This document shows positions 5,801 through 11,688 of a DNA stretch of 11,688 bases, piece by piece; the stretch's first letter is position 1; each line of letters begins with the position of its first letter. The position numbers were made by a program, and so were the translations under genes. Origin of the DNA: an uncultured Desulfovibrio sp. (GTDB lineage Bacteria; Desulfobacterota; Desulfovibrionia; Desulfovibrionales; Desulfovibrionaceae); the NCBI GenBank assembly GCA_900553145.1, contig USCL01000102.1, forward strand, positions 1-11,688. The letters are read 5' to 3'. The notes under the pieces were generated by a model. It had not been told where the DNA came from, made no database searches, and saw only the letters and a list, made by a program, of their open reading frames with translations.

Positions 5801-6721
5801 ATGACGGGCCTTGATTTTCTTACTCGACAACCGTCCGGAATGAAGGCGCGAACCGTGATCGAGAAATGCGAACCGATTACCCATCTATTTGATGTCGTCC
5901 ATCAGCTATGGGATCACCGGCGCACGCAGCGTGCGCTCGCTACCATGATCTTCCTTATTTATCTTGCCGGGCTTGTGGGCATTGAGGCCAACCGGCAGGG
6001 GATGCTGCCGCCGTGGCTGGAACATATCACGCCCATGAGCCACTTTCAGGCGATCCATCTGGCCTTTACGCTCATCCTCGGCATGGAAGTGATGGAGCTT
6101 ATCCTGACCATTTCCGGTTCGCTTTCCAAATCGCTCGGCAAGCAGTTCGAAGTCATGGCCCTCATCCTGCTCCGGGACGCCTTCAAAGAGTTATCCAAGC
6201 TCCCCGAGCCGGTGAGCCTCGCATCGGGCATTGAGCCGGTGGTGCATATCGCCTCCGCAGGATTGGGGGCGCTGATCATCTTCGTTTGCCTTGGTTTTTA
6301 TTATCAGCTCCGCACCCATCAGAATTACATCACGAATCCTGATGAGCAGATGCGTTACGTCATGTCGAAAAAGCTCATCTCGCTTGTGCTGTTCCTGCTG
6401 TTTATCGGGATCGCCGTCCGGGATCTGGTGCTTTTCGTGCAGACCGGCAATGACGCCGATTTTTTTGAAACCATCTATACCATTTTGATTTTCGCGGACA
6501 TCGCGCTGGTGCTCATTTCGCAGCGGTTCATGCCGGATTTCCACGCCGTGTTCCGCAATTCCGGCTTCGTGATCGGGACGCTTATCATGCGCCTGTCCCT
6601 GTCCGCCCCGTGGCCTTGGAACATCGCGGCGAGCATTTTCGCGGCGCTTTTCGTCTTGGCCCTGACGTGGGCCACCACCTATTTCGGGCCTTCGCGCCTG
6701 CGGAAGCCGTTGCCGAGGTAG
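5801..6721 (+). CDS. Conserved-looking multi-pass membrane protein of unknown function
   Basis: I do not recognise the family. The protein has 306 residues with a cytoplasmic-looking basic N-terminus to about residue 43. About six hydrophobic segments follow, at roughly 45-62, 84-104, 145-168, 190-212, 224-241 and 272-294. An amphipathic stretch with charged residues (about 108-135) lies between segments two and three. Polar residues inside membrane segments (E97 and E100 near 95-101, R207/D208) hint at a channel- or transport-like role, but this is speculation. The start at 5801 is preferred over an in-frame ATG at 5711 because GGGAGG (5786-5791) lies 9 nt before it and the extra 30 residues look like non-coding sequence. 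An ATG at 5840 is also possible. The following gene begins 4 nt after the stop, so the two are probably co-transcribed. Confidence 0.75.
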   Translation: MTGLDFLTRQPSGMKARTVIEKCEPITHLFDVVHQLWDHRRTQRALATMIFLIYLAGLVGIEANRQGMLPPWLEHITPMSHFQAIHLAFTLILGMEVMELILTISGSLSKSLGKQFEVMALILLRDAFKELSKLPEPVSLASGIEPVVHIASAGLGALIIFVCLGFYYQLRTHQNYITNPDEQMRYVMSKKLISLVLFLLFIGIAVRDLVLFVQTGNDADFFETIYTILIFADIALVLISQRFMPDFHAVFRNSGFVIGTLIMRLSLSAPWPWNIAASIFAALFVLALTWATTYFGPSRLRKPLPR

Positions 6722-6725
6722 CCTC

Positions 6726-7433
6726 ATGCTGTATGAGATTGAACAGGCCGTTTTTGAACGCTTTCCGGGCTATGCACGGATGGTCGTGGTTGCGGAGGGC
6801 GTGGACAACACCCGGGAAATCCCCGAGCTGGCCGGACTGCTGGCCCAGTGCGAAGAAGGCGTGCGCCGTGACGAGCTGGAGGATTTCTGGCATGTGCCGG
6901 TGCTGGAGGCGTGGGCCGCGGCCTTTGCGGGCATGGGCATCAAGCCCAAGAAGAACCCGCCGTCCGTGATCAATCTCGTCAAGCGGTGCCGTTCCGGGAA
7001 GCCCCTTCCGTTCATCAATCCGCTGGTGGCGATATTCAACTGCATCAGCCTGAAATATTTATTGCCGTGCGGGGGCGACGACAGGAACGTCATTGAAGGC
7101 GATCTGCGCCTCGGCATTGCTGACGGCAGCGAGAACTATGTCCCCCTCGGCCAGCCGGATGTGCTGGAGCACCCGCAGCCCGGCGAAGTCATCTATTATG
7201 ATACGGCGACGAAGGATGTATTCTGCCGTGCGTGGTGCTGGAAAAACGGCAACCGCAGCAAACTGATGCCCGAAACCGTGAACGCGGTGATCAATGTGGA
7301 CGCCATGCCGCCTCTGCCGCTGGCGGTCGCCGAACAGGCCGCCGAGGAAGTTGCGGAACTGCTCCGCCGTTTCACCGGGGCGGAAACGGCAATCCATAAG
7401 CTGACCGCTGAAACGCCGCGCTTTACGCTGTAA
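6726..7433 (+). CDS. B3/B4 domain protein (PheRS beta-subunit editing-domain-like)
   Basis: A 235-residue soluble protein matching the stand-alone B3/B4 family (COG3382-type), related to the editing module of the phenylalanyl-tRNA synthetase beta subunit. Recognisable stretches are the KNPPSVINLVKR region at 76-87, LPFINPLVAIFNCISLKYLLPCGGDD at about 94-119, and the following beta-rich part with EGDLRLGIADG at 124-134 and PGEVIYYDT at 152-160. No other PheRS domains are present. Stand-alone members are often described as putative tRNA-binding or trans-editing proteins, but their substrates are mostly unproven. A GAGG overlapping the upstream stop (6715-6718) serves as ribosome binding site about 7 nt before the ATG, so expression depends on the membrane-protein gene in front. 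No clear terminator follows. Confidence 0.85.
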   Translation: MLYEIEQAVFERFPGYARMVVVAEGVDNTREIPELAGLLAQCEEGVRRDELEDFWHVPVLEAWAAAFAGMGIKPKKNPPSVINLVKRCRSGKPLPFINPLVAIFNCISLKYLLPCGGDDRNVIEGDLRLGIADGSENYVPLGQPDVLEHPQPGEVIYYDTATKDVFCRAWCWKNGNRSKLMPETVNAVINVDAMPPLPLAVAEQAAEEVAELLRRFTGAETAIHKLTAETPRFTL

Positions 7434-7870
7434 TGGCTTTATGCCTCGGGGCTCTCTTTCCGCCGTTTTGGCGATGCGGTTGGGAATGTTTCAAGGTTGC
7501 TTTTGGCCAACACGCTTTCCACGCAGGCATGGGGAAGGCGAACGCCATGTTTCCGTCTTATCCGTAGTTCCGGCACGGCGCTGGCCGGGGGGTGCTCCGC
7601 ATGGGGCATCCCCTTGCCTATGAATGGCTTTGTCACGGTAGTTTATTGATATTTTATAAGATTTGAGATGGATACTCAAGAAAAATGCCTTTGTTGTGAG
7701 CTTGCCAACAACAAATATTGACAATTCAACATACTCTGGATGTGTATCAATCAAAGGCTATGCCAGAGCGTTGCGGATATTCCCTTGCCGTGTGAATGCT
7801 CCCGTGTCCAAAGGCTGATGCGGCTTCTTCCGTTTTTCGGGCTCGCGGCGCATAGGAAAAGGGGATAGCC
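7434..7870. other. Gene-free spacer between convergent genes
   Basis: No supported gene lies here. The left part is GC-rich and holds a hairpin of GGGG+TGCTCC (7589-7598) with GGGGCA+CCCC (7603-7613) around GCAT, without a T-run. From about 7625 to 7755 the sequence becomes AT-rich and carries an inverted repeat (7690-7715). A minus-strand frame from 7754 starts with TTG, and only its first 45 or so residues look protein-like. I see no strong terminator for either flanking gene. Confidence 0.5.
7690..7715. repeat. Inverted repeat TTTGTTGT-N10-ACAACAAA
   Basis: Perfect 8-bp arms at 7690-7697 and 7708-7715 surround a 10-nt spacer, within the AT-rich patch between convergent genes. Read on the minus strand it is followed by GGCATTTTT, so it could be a weak terminator for the leftward genes. 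It could equally be a protein-binding dyad. Confidence 0.4.
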
Positions 7871-8404
7871 TCAGTGCCGGGCGTGTGCGCGTTTTCTGAG
7901 GAACAAGGCGATGGCCGTGACGGCGAGGCACGGCCCCCATACCCAGCGCAGCTCTGAGAGCATGACGGCAAGCCCCCGTTGCGACAGGATCGCCTTGAAG
8001 CCGAACGGGGAAACCTGGATGGGCCGCCATCCGCAGAAGTAGCGGGTTTGGTCGAAAGGCCAGAACGCCGCCACGCCGAGCCCGCCGTTGGTCATGGCGT
8101 CCAAAAGGATGTGGCTGGAGACGGCCAGAAAGCCGACAAGGAACCCTATGAAGCGCGAACCGCGCAGGAACGGGGCCATCCCGAAGCCAACGGAGCCCAT
8201 GAGCAGGGCGAACGCGAGGGAATGGGAAAAACCCCGGTGGCCGAAGGCGTCGGCGTAGCTGATGCCGAACTTGAAGCCGATGACGTCGGCGTCCGGCAAT
8301 ATGGCGCACAGTATGCCGAAGAGGAGCATCCGGGTCGAGACACGCCCGCCGAAAAGGGCTGCCAGCGCGAGCACGGGTGCGGGATGGGAAAAAACGGTAG
8401 GCAT
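7871..8404 (-). CDS. YdjM/DUF457-type membrane-bound metal-dependent hydrolase
   Basis: A 177-residue membrane protein of the family often annotated as (LexA-regulated) membrane-bound metal-dependent hydrolase. Expected metal-ligand motifs are present in order: H7 in the N-terminal MPTVFSH, D38 and D40 in LPDADVIGF, H56 and H61 in GHRGFSHS, and H98 with D102 in SHILLDAMTNGG. Hydrophobic helices alternate with these motifs, which fits an active site at the membrane face. The start at 8404 is chosen because family members typically open with MPTxxSH; an in-frame ATG at 8443 adds 13 residues unlike the family. The ribosome binding site (AAAGG) is weak. It lies 90 nt downstream of the patatin gene on the same strand, so co-transcription is likely. 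The physiological substrate of this family is poorly known. No LexA box was recognised nearby. Confidence 0.83.
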   Translation of the reverse strand: MPTVFSHPAPVLALAALFGGRVSTRMLLFGILCAILPDADVIGFKFGISYADAFGHRGFSHSLAFALLMGSVGFGMAPFLRGSRFIGFLVGFLAVSSHILLDAMTNGGLGVAAFWPFDQTRYFCGWRPIQVSPFGFKAILSQRGLAVMLSELRWVWGPCLAVTAIALFLRKRAHARH

Positions 8405-8494
8405 GATGAACCTTTGGGGCTGACGGCCGGGGGAATACCGCATGGCGGGACTGATCCCTCCCCGCCTTGCGTTTTGCCCTGATCGGCCGCCGTG

Positions 8495-9424
8495 TCAATC
8501 GTCTTGGTGCGCGTGCCCAAAATCCGTGTGCAGGAGCGTCTCAAGGGCCGGAAGCGCCCTGCTGACGCACGCCTTCCCTTCGTTGATGATTTCTTCGGCC
8601 TTGTAGAATTCCAGTAGCCCGACATGGGAGAGCCTCGGCGTCAGGAAGATGTCCGACGGATCCCCGGCCATGCGGCTCCGGGTGATCCTATCCTGCACGA
8701 TGTCCACGGCGCTGGCAATGGTGCCGAAGATGCTCGGCGGCTGGTGTGCCGGAGGTTCGTTCTCGCGGAACAGCGTAGTCCCGTATTGCCTGATGGTCAT
8801 GGCGATACGCTCCACGAAAGCGCCTTCGCCTTCCTTGGTTTCCTTGGGCTTCTTCTTGACGGAGTGCCGCCCGATGAGTTCGCCGTTCAGGTTGACGGCA
8901 AGGACGATGTCCGCCCCAAGGGCGCGGCAGACGGAAATGGGCACGGGATTGACCAGCCCGCCGTCGAACAGCCAGCGGTCATGGTAGAAGACGGGCGGGA
9001 ACAAGCCGGGAAGGGAGATGGAGGACCAGATCGCCTCTTCGAGCGGGCCCTTTTTCAGCCAGTACTCCCTGCCGGTGGTCACCTCGGTGGCTACGGAGGC
9101 ATAACGCACGGGCAGGTTTTCAATGAGCATGCCCGGCGGGATCACGCAGTCCGCGAAGAACGCGTTGAGCTTTTCCTTGTTTACGAATCCGTCGATGGAC
9201 ATGCTGAAGTTGAAATACGACGCCGTATTGAGCTTGGTCAGCGCACATACGCGCTGCTTCAGCTTATCGAGGTTCCCGGTGGCGTACGCCGCGCCCACGA
9301 TCGATCCGATGGACGTCCCGCACACGATTTCGGGGTGGATATCCAACTCCGCGAGCGCTTCAATGATGCCTATATGTGACCAGCCCCGTGCGGAGCCGCT
9401 CCCTAGAGCCAATCCGATTTTCAT
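8495..9424 (-). CDS. Patatin-like phospholipase, RssA type
   Basis: A 309-residue protein of the bacterial patatin family, lipid acyl hydrolases acting on membrane phospholipids. The N-terminus carries the glycine-rich oxyanion motif GSGSARGWSHIG (residues 8-19). The nucleophile motif GTSIGS places the catalytic serine at S38, and DGG at 154-156 supplies the catalytic aspartate D154, so the Ser-Asp dyad is intact. The length fits RssA-like proteins (about 300 residues). There is no signal peptide, so it should act from the cytoplasm. The start at 9424 follows AGAGG and gives the usual MKIGLALGSG opening; the upstream in-frame extension to 9673 looks non-coding. The C-terminal third contains a basic/acidic linker (KKKPKETKEGEG near 212-223), common as a variable insert. 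The gene is divergent from the arsR/transporter-acyltransferase operon. Confidence 0.93.
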   Translation of the reverse strand: MKIGLALGSGSARGWSHIGIIEALAELDIHPEIVCGTSIGSIVGAAYATGNLDKLKQRVCALTKLNTASYFNFSMSIDGFVNKEKLNAFFADCVIPPGMLIENLPVRYASVATEVTTGREYWLKKGPLEEAIWSSISLPGLFPPVFYHDRWLFDGGLVNPVPISVCRALGADIVLAVNLNGELIGRHSVKKKPKETKEGEGAFVERIAMTIRQYGTTLFRENEPPAHQPPSIFGTIASAVDIVQDRITRSRMAGDPSDIFLTPRLSHVGLLEFYKAEEIINEGKACVSRALPALETLLHTDFGHAHQDD

Positions 9425-9514
9425 GGCAAACCGCCTCTTGCGTATTTCGATCCTGCCCGGCGGGGCAAGAGAGGGTGCGCGTTTCCCGAAGTTTTTTGAT
9501 CGCGCTCCAGATCT

Positions 9515-9543
9515 TTCATAAGGTGTGCCGCCGTTTCTGTCGA
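9515..9543 (-). promoter_or_regulatory. Candidate promoter of the patatin gene
   Basis: Read on the minus strand, TCGACA (9543-9538) is separated by 17 nt from TATGAA (9520-9515). That is 5 of 6 and 4 of 6 matches to the sigma-70 hexamers with ideal spacing, and it predicts an untranslated leader of roughly 85 nt before 9424. Confidence 0.4.
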
Positions 9544-9687
9544 TAGCGTTACAAATCGTTCCTCCTGTGCCGGGGAGCCCCGTCCTGCGGTCGGGGAAGG
9601 TTCCCGTTGTGACAGGAAGCACGCAACAGGGTGTAGTAAAAAGCAAAAAGGGAATCCAGACGGGCACCTGCATGAGAACGCCGTAGC

Positions 9688-9717
9688 TTGGGAAGAAAAG
9701 ACTTGACTTCTTATAAC
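9688..9717 (+). promoter_or_regulatory. Candidate promoter of arsR
   Basis: TTGGGA (9688-9693), an 18-nt spacer and TATAAC (9712-9717) would place the transcript start near 9724, only about 15 nt before the ATG. The -10 element overlaps the left arm of the palindrome at 9713-9740, so a repressor bound there would block transcription. A TTGACT at 9703-9708 is an alternative -35 but lacks a good -10 at normal spacing. Confidence 0.4.
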
Positions 9718-9740
9718 TAAAAAACTAGTTATTTAGTTAT
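9713..9740. promoter_or_regulatory. 28-bp near-perfect palindrome over the arsR start, likely ArsR operator
   Basis: The outer arms are ATAACTAAA (9713-9721) and TTTAGTTAT (9732-9740), and the centre is the palindrome AACTAGTT (9723-9730). Only the pair 9722/9731 breaks full symmetry. AACTA-type units are thus repeated about every 9-10 bp. ArsR-family dimers typically bind AT-rich imperfect palindromes at their own promoters, so autoregulation is the natural reading. The right arm ends inside the ATG. Confidence 0.75.
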
Positions 9741-10098
9741 GAACACGCACTACCTCAACGGACTGCCTCAGGAGTGGGCCGCCATCGCCGATGTTTTCTC
9801 GGCGTTGGGGGATGGGACACGGCAGACGATCCTGCTGCTTTTCGAGCCGGGCGAAGCCATCGAACTGAAAACCTTTGTGGACATCCTGCCGCTAAGCCGA
9901 TCGGCGGTGGTGCACCACCTCAAAGTACTGGAGCAGGCGGGCCTGTTGATCCCGCACAGGCACGGGCGCGCGCTCTCATACACCCTGAACCTTGCCTGCG
10001 CCGCGCACGCGCTCGGACAGGTCAAGACGTACGCCGACGAACTGCTTGCCGCGGCCGACGCGGCGAACGAACGCACCCTTTCCGGAGATCCTTCATGA
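9739..10098 (+). CDS. ArsR-family winged-helix transcriptional regulator
   Basis: A 119-residue DNA-binding protein. FSALGDGTRQTILLLF at about 20-35 is the classic ArsR helix entry, and LSRSAVVHHLKVLEQAGLL at 52-70 is the helix-turn-helix with recognition helix. HRHGRALSYTLN at about 73-84 is the wing. The ELCVCDL-type metal site of arsenic/cadmium sensors is missing and the only cysteine is C87, so it is probably not an As/Cd sensor; its signal is unknown. No Shine-Dalgarno is visible: the sequence before the ATG is the AT-rich palindrome at 9713-9740, implying a leaderless or very short-leader message. The length upstream of the conserved domain is normal, which supports this start. The stop overlaps the next start by ATGA (10095-10098), so the downstream gene is probably under its control. 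Confidence 0.88.
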   Translation: MNTHYLNGLPQEWAAIADVFSALGDGTRQTILLLFEPGEAIELKTFVDILPLSRSAVVHHLKVLEQAGLLIPHRHGRALSYTLNLACAAHALGQVKTYADELLAAADAANERTLSGDPS

Positions 10099-11688
10099 GT
10101 ACCGACAACGGGAATCGGAAGCATCAGGCGCTTGCCCTCGGGACCAGTTATGCCCTTGGGACCTTCAACGACAACTTCTTCAAGCAGGCTGGCTTGCTTC
10201 TTGCCGTGACTACGGGCAACGCGGTGTTCCAGTCGCAGGTGACGTTCCTGTTCGCGCTGCCGTTCGTGCTCTTTTCCGCGTGGAGCGGCTGGCTTGCCGA
10301 CCGGTTCGCGAAGAAAAGCCTCGTCGTCTGCGCGAAGACGCTGGAGCTCGCGGCCATGCTGGCCGGGGCGTGGGGCATGGTGACGCTCGACTGGAACTGG
10401 ATGCTCGCCATGACCTTCTGCATGGGCCTGAGCTCCACGCTGTTCAGCCCGGCGCTCAACGGCTCCATCCCGGAACTCTTCCCCGTGAATCAAGTCCCCC
10501 GCATCAACGCCCTGTTCAAGCTCGGGACTACGGCGTCCATCCTGTTCGGGGTATTCCTTGCCGGTGTGGCGCTGGATCAGGCGTGGATCGAAACGGCCTA
10601 TCCTTTCGGGCGCTGGCTGGTGGCGATATTGGCCGTGGCCGTCGCGGCCGGGGGGCTCGTGAGCACGGCGTTCATCCCCTCGTACCCGGGGGCAGGAAGC
10701 CGCAATCCCTTCCCGTGGTCCGCCGTCATCGATTCCTTCCGCTTCTTGCGCACCCTCCGCAAGGACGGCCCGCTGCATCTCGTCATTTGGGCCGAGGCGT
10801 TCTTCTATTTCCTTTCAACCTTGCTGCTGCTCGAGATCAACAACCTTGGCGGCGCGGAACTCGACCTGTCGTATACGGCGACCAGCTTCCTGCCCGTGGC
10901 CCTGATGGTCGGCATCTGCGCGGGTTCGCTGCTCGCCGCCAGAGGCACTCCCGAAAGCTGGCGCACATTGCTGGTTCCCTCGATCGCGGGGATCGGCATC
11001 CTGCTGTGCCTCGTGCCGCTCGTCGCCGCAGGCGATCCCGCCTTCCGGCTTCCGTTGCTGTTCGGCCTCTACGCGCTCGCCGGGACATGCGGCGGGCTTT
11101 ACCTTATCCCCATCACCAGCTTCATTCAGGTCCGCCCCGCGGCGACGGACAAGGGGCGTATCCTCGGACTGGACAACTGCCTGTCCTTCTGCGGCATTCT
11201 GCTCGCCGGGCAGTTGTATCTGCCGTTGTCGCCGCTGCGGCCTTCGCACGGGCATGTCGTGCTCGGCGTTCTCAGCTTGGGTGCTGCCCTCGCATTCTGG
11301 GCCGGGATGCGCGGATTCCGGCATCAAAACCTTGCGGAACCGCTTTCAGATCCTGCCCCCTCGGCGGTTGCGCCCTTGCCTCCGGTCGCGCACGGGCCGG
11401 GGTTCCGGGTTTTGTTGTCCCTCGTCCGCAGGGCATTGCGGCTGCGCTACAGGGTGGAGGTGGAAGGGCTTGAAGCCGTCCGTTCCCGCGACGACGGCCG
11501 CCCGATCCTGTTCCTGCCCAACCATCCGGCCCTTATCGATCCGGCCCTTGTATACGCGAGCCTCGCGGGCTTTGCGCCGCGCCCGCTCGGGGATGAACAT
11601 CAGGTCGGACAGCCGGTGATCCGCACGCTGACCCGCTTGATCGGAACCATCCCCATCCCCGATCTGCGGCGGGAAGGGCGCACGGCGG
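10095..11688 (+). CDS. LplT-like MFS transporter fused to PlsC-type acyltransferase (3' end outside window)
   Basis: The frame is open for 531 codons to the window edge. Residues 1 to about 410 are an MFS transporter resembling lysophospholipid flippases (LplT type), with SYALGTFNDNFFKQA at 18-32, the loop motif GWLADRFAKK at 65-74 and about twelve hydrophobic segments. After a Pro/Ala-rich linker (about 411-435) a PlsC/1-acylglycerol-phosphate acyltransferase domain begins. Its catalytic HX4D motif is NHPALID with H477 and D482, and a block-II-like IGTIPIP lies near the end. Such fusions, often with an acyl-ACP/CoA ligase domain further on, are known as MFS/Aas-like proteins and are thought to import lysophospholipids and reacylate them. 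Whether a ligase domain follows is beyond this window. The start has GGAG (10084-10087) 7 nt upstream and overlaps arsR by ATGA. No stop is seen in the frame. Confidence 0.88.
   Translation, partial: MSTDNGNRKHQALALGTSYALGTFNDNFFKQAGLLLAVTTGNAVFQSQVTFLFALPFVLFSAWSGWLADRFAKKSLVVCAKTLELAAMLAGAWGMVTLDWNWMLAMTFCMGLSSTLFSPALNGSIPELFPVNQVPRINALFKLGTTASILFGVFLAGVALDQAWIETAYPFGRWLVAILAVAVAAGGLVSTAFIPSYPGAGSRNPFPWSAVIDSFRFLRTLRKDGPLHLVIWAEAFFYFLSTLLLLEINNLGGAELDLSYTATSFLPVALMVGICAGSLLAARGTPESWRTLLVPSIAGIGILLCLVPLVAAGDPAFRLPLLFGLYALAGTCGGLYLIPITSFIQVRPAATDKGRILGLDNCLSFCGILLAGQLYLPLSPLRPSHGHVVLGVLSLGAALAFWAGMRGFRHQNLAEPLSDPAPSAVAPLPPVAHGPGFRVLLSLVRRALRLRYRVEVEGLEAVRSRDDGRPILFLPNHPALIDPALVYASLAGFAPRPLGDEHQVGQPVIRTLTRLIGTIPIPDLRREGRTA

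Larger units (their letters stand above)
9425..9738. other. Divergent intergenic region between patatin gene and arsR
   Basis: These 314 bases hold the promoters of two divergent units and no supported gene. The patatin-side half is GC-rich. The last 40 bases before arsR are AT-rich and form a large palindrome. A small stem TGCCC/GGGCA lies near 9453-9466. Confidence 0.6.

Noticed and set aside
7491..7754. Minus-strand frame beginning with TTG and a protein-like first 45 residues
   Set aside because: The start is a weak TTG with no clear ribosome-binding site, and the second half is non-coding in character. AT-rich DNA gives such residues by chance. A small decayed gene cannot be fully excluded.
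7758..8498. Minus-strand 246-codon frame overlapping the YdjM-type gene
   Set aside because: It is extremely rich in R, P and H, and is an out-of-frame shadow of the hydrolase gene, which has all expected motifs.
8624..9379. Plus-strand 251-codon frame opposite the patatin gene
   Set aside because: It is antisense to a protein with a complete catalytic dyad, and its composition is that of a GC-rich shadow frame.
9992..11473. Plus-strand 493-codon frame overlapping arsR and the transporter
   Set aside because: It is out of frame with the real MFS-PlsC gene, which starts at 10095 and is open to the window edge. The product is arginine-rich without domains.

Overview
The window is GC-rich coding DNA interrupted by a few strikingly AT-rich intergenic patches. 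The gene content (membrane-bound nitrate reductase, NitT/TauT-type periplasmic binding protein, RssA-like patatin, transporter-acyltransferase fusion) fits an anaerobic Gram-negative bacterium. A Desulfovibrionaceae-like (for example Bilophila-type) host is my guess from protein style; it is an inference and nothing in the window proves it.

Layout. (1) Positions 1-3160, + strand: the 3' part of a respiratory nitrate reductase operon. It holds the end of narH, then narJ, an unusually long structured spacer, narI, and a TDT/SLAC1-family anion transporter overlapping narI. Two consecutive hairpins, the second a strong intrinsic terminator, close it. (2) Positions 3161-3871: a gene-free, mostly very AT-rich stretch with a perfect 20-bp palindrome and a second dyad, leading into a single-gene unit. 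That unit is a secreted ABC-type substrate-binding protein (3872-4951) with its own terminator and no permease or ATPase beside it. (3) Positions 5000-5800: about 800 bases with no convincing gene but with promoter-like elements and a hairpin. (4) Positions 5801-7433, +: a multi-pass membrane protein of unknown function followed after 4 nt by a B3/B4 (PheRS-beta-like) domain protein. (5) Positions 7434-7870: a gene-free spacer between convergent genes. (6) Positions 7871-9424, - strand: a YdjM/DUF457-type membrane metal-dependent hydrolase preceded by an RssA-like patatin phospholipase. (7) Positions 9739-11688, +: an ArsR-type repressor gene whose start codon lies inside a near-perfect 28-bp palindrome, translationally coupled to an LplT-like MFS transporter fused to a PlsC acyltransferase. 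The last gene runs off the window.

How the parts may work together. NarH, NarJ and NarI with the upstream NarG form the quinol:nitrate oxidoreductase at the membrane, and the TDT transporter is a candidate route for nitrate or nitrite. On the right, a patatin (deacylation) lies divergent from a lysophospholipid flippase/acyltransferase fusion (reacylation). With the ArsR regulator and its palindrome between them, this could be a regulated phospholipid repair or remodelling module. That is the most interesting hypothesis in the window, and it is an inference from domains and gene order. I saw no tRNA, rRNA, CRISPR array, insertion sequence or integrase.
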